DNA from: Gammaproteobacteria bacterium
Lineage (GTDB): Bacteria; Pseudomonadota; Gammaproteobacteria; Nitrosococcales; Methylophagaceae
Direction of reading: 5' to 3'
Assembly: GCA_029882915.1 (NCBI GenBank)
Contig: JAOUJZ010000004.1
Span: 20,254-84,253, forward strand
Length of the DNA stretch: 64,000 nt
A program made the translations under genes and the position numbers. The notes beneath the pieces were generated by a model. The model saw nothing but the letters and a program-made list of their open reading frames with translations, was not told the origin of the DNA and did no database searches. Of this stretch, positions 63,454-64,000 are shown piece by piece; positions within the stretch are counted from its first letter, which is position 1; each line of letters opens with the position of its first letter.

Positions 63454-63931
63454 GACTGATCAGGATAAAACATCTACAGAGTTCTGGAAACATACTCGAC
63501 TCAGTCATATGAGTCATGAGCAATGGGAAAGTCTTTGTGATGGCTGTGGACGATGTTGTTTACATAAGCTTGAAGACGAAGATGATGGTCGCATGTATTA
63601 CACACGAACTGCTTGTGCATTGTTAGATATCAGCACATGCCGCTGTATGGATTATCAGAATCGTCAGCAGTTAATGCCTGACTGTCTTCAACTCAGTGTC
63701 GACCAAGCTCACTATTTTGACTGGTTGCCTTCTACGTGTGCTTATCGATTATTGGCTGAGGGCGAGCCATTACCTGAATGGCATCCATTAATTAGCGGTG
63801 ATCCTGACAGTGTCATTAAAGCAGGCATTTCTGTACGTGATATTGCTAAATCTGAAACAGAAGAAACTGATATGTCTGATGAGATTATCGTCTTGTATGA
63901 CCCAATCAATAAAGAAGCTGATGAAGCCTGA
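63452..63931 (+). CDS. YcgN-family cysteine-cluster protein
   Basis: A 159-residue protein with the UPF0260/YcgN pattern: FWKHTRLSHMSHEQWESLCDGCGRCCLHKL, then CALLDISTCRC and CAYRLLAEGEPLPEWHPL. The many conserved cysteines probably bind a metal or Fe-S cluster; function unknown. The start matches family members, although it overlaps the divergent gene by 2 bases. Confidence 0.93.
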   Translation: MTDQDKTSTEFWKHTRLSHMSHEQWESLCDGCGRCCLHKLEDEDDGRMYYTRTACALLDISTCRCMDYQNRQQLMPDCLQLSVDQAHYFDWLPSTCAYRLLAEGEPLPEWHPLISGDPDSVIKAGISVRDIAKSETEETDMSDEIIVLYDPINKEADEA

Positions 63932-64000
63932 ACAAAGTCGTGATTTCACCGAGCGTTTGGAAAAAGCGGCATTATCCTTATTAAAGATGGAAGTGTTTCG
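63921..64000 (+). CDS. 5' end of an unidentified gene, cut by the window edge
   Basis: An ATG at 63921 opens a frame that overlaps the ycgN stop by 11 bases and stays open to the window end, giving about 26 residues beginning MKPEQSRDFTERLEKAALSL. Too little is visible to name a family. The overlap suggests it is in an operon with ycgN. Confidence 0.55.
   Translation, partial: MKPEQSRDFTERLEKAALSLLKMEVF

Overview
The window reads as a contiguous piece of a gammaproteobacterial chromosome. I estimate by eye about 41-43 percent GC; I did not count it. Housekeeping genes with a gammaproteobacterial signature are spread through it: zipA, cmoA/cmoB, a fused rlmKL, hrpA, darP (yjgA), cysZ, hslR, ycgN and dksA. 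A monomeric NADP-isocitrate dehydrogenase, a CbbY-type phosphatase, many small c-type cytochromes and MoaA/FdhD together suggest a marine methylotroph or sulfur-oxidiser relative such as Methylophaga. That placement is inference, since no rRNA is present. I see no prophage, insertion sequence or CRISPR array.

Layout. 1-1397: 3' part of a YgiQ-type radical SAM gene and a small convergent gene. 1508-5448 (minus): a redox operon of cytochrome b, SHP-type cytochrome, diheme cytochrome c, PepSY protein, response regulator and sensor kinase. 5610-7994: tsaB-cmoA-cmoB, tRNA modification. 8064-10916: a small secreted protein and an orphan hybrid sensor kinase. 11242-11331: tRNA-Ser(UGA). 11491-14063: a BI-1 family protein, then moaA (split by an apparent frameshift) and fdhD. 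14373-18990: rpfG-rpfC converging on rpfF, a complete diffusible-signal-factor (DSF) quorum-sensing set. 19168-24331: hslR, acs, an acetaldehyde-type aldehyde dehydrogenase and a divergent AraC regulator. 24444-30060: dksA, cbbY, aminotransferase, psiE-like, icd, bfd-like. 30062-36870: cysZ, FGGY kinase, queF, zipA, ligA, trpD2-like, yjbQ. 36967-40788: beta-carbonic anhydrase, SulP transporter, UspA-type protein, darP. 40793-44360 (minus): a second cytochrome/PepSY/regulator/kinase module. 44606-50897: GGDEF-EAL protein, hrpA. 50986-56010: pentapeptide protein, nitroreductase, yhbY, then DUF211, VIT-like and P-type ATPase. 56112-end: rlmKL, ppk1, a chemotaxis receptor, a DUF6231-like gene, ycgN and a partial gene.

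How it fits together. The most distinctive system is the DSF cluster. RpfF would make a cis-2-unsaturated fatty acid, RpfC would sense it through a membrane domain and pass phosphate by an internal relay to RpfG, and the HD-GYP domain of RpfG would degrade cyclic-di-GMP. The GGDEF-EAL protein lies 26 kb away and would act on the same second messenger. The two cytochrome/PepSY/two-component modules share gene order and look like diverged copies. Other coherent units are acetaldehyde to acetate to acetyl-CoA (aldehyde dehydrogenase plus Acs), likely bicarbonate handling (carbonic anhydrase plus SulP), and a probable divalent-cation module (DUF211, VIT-like, P-type ATPase).
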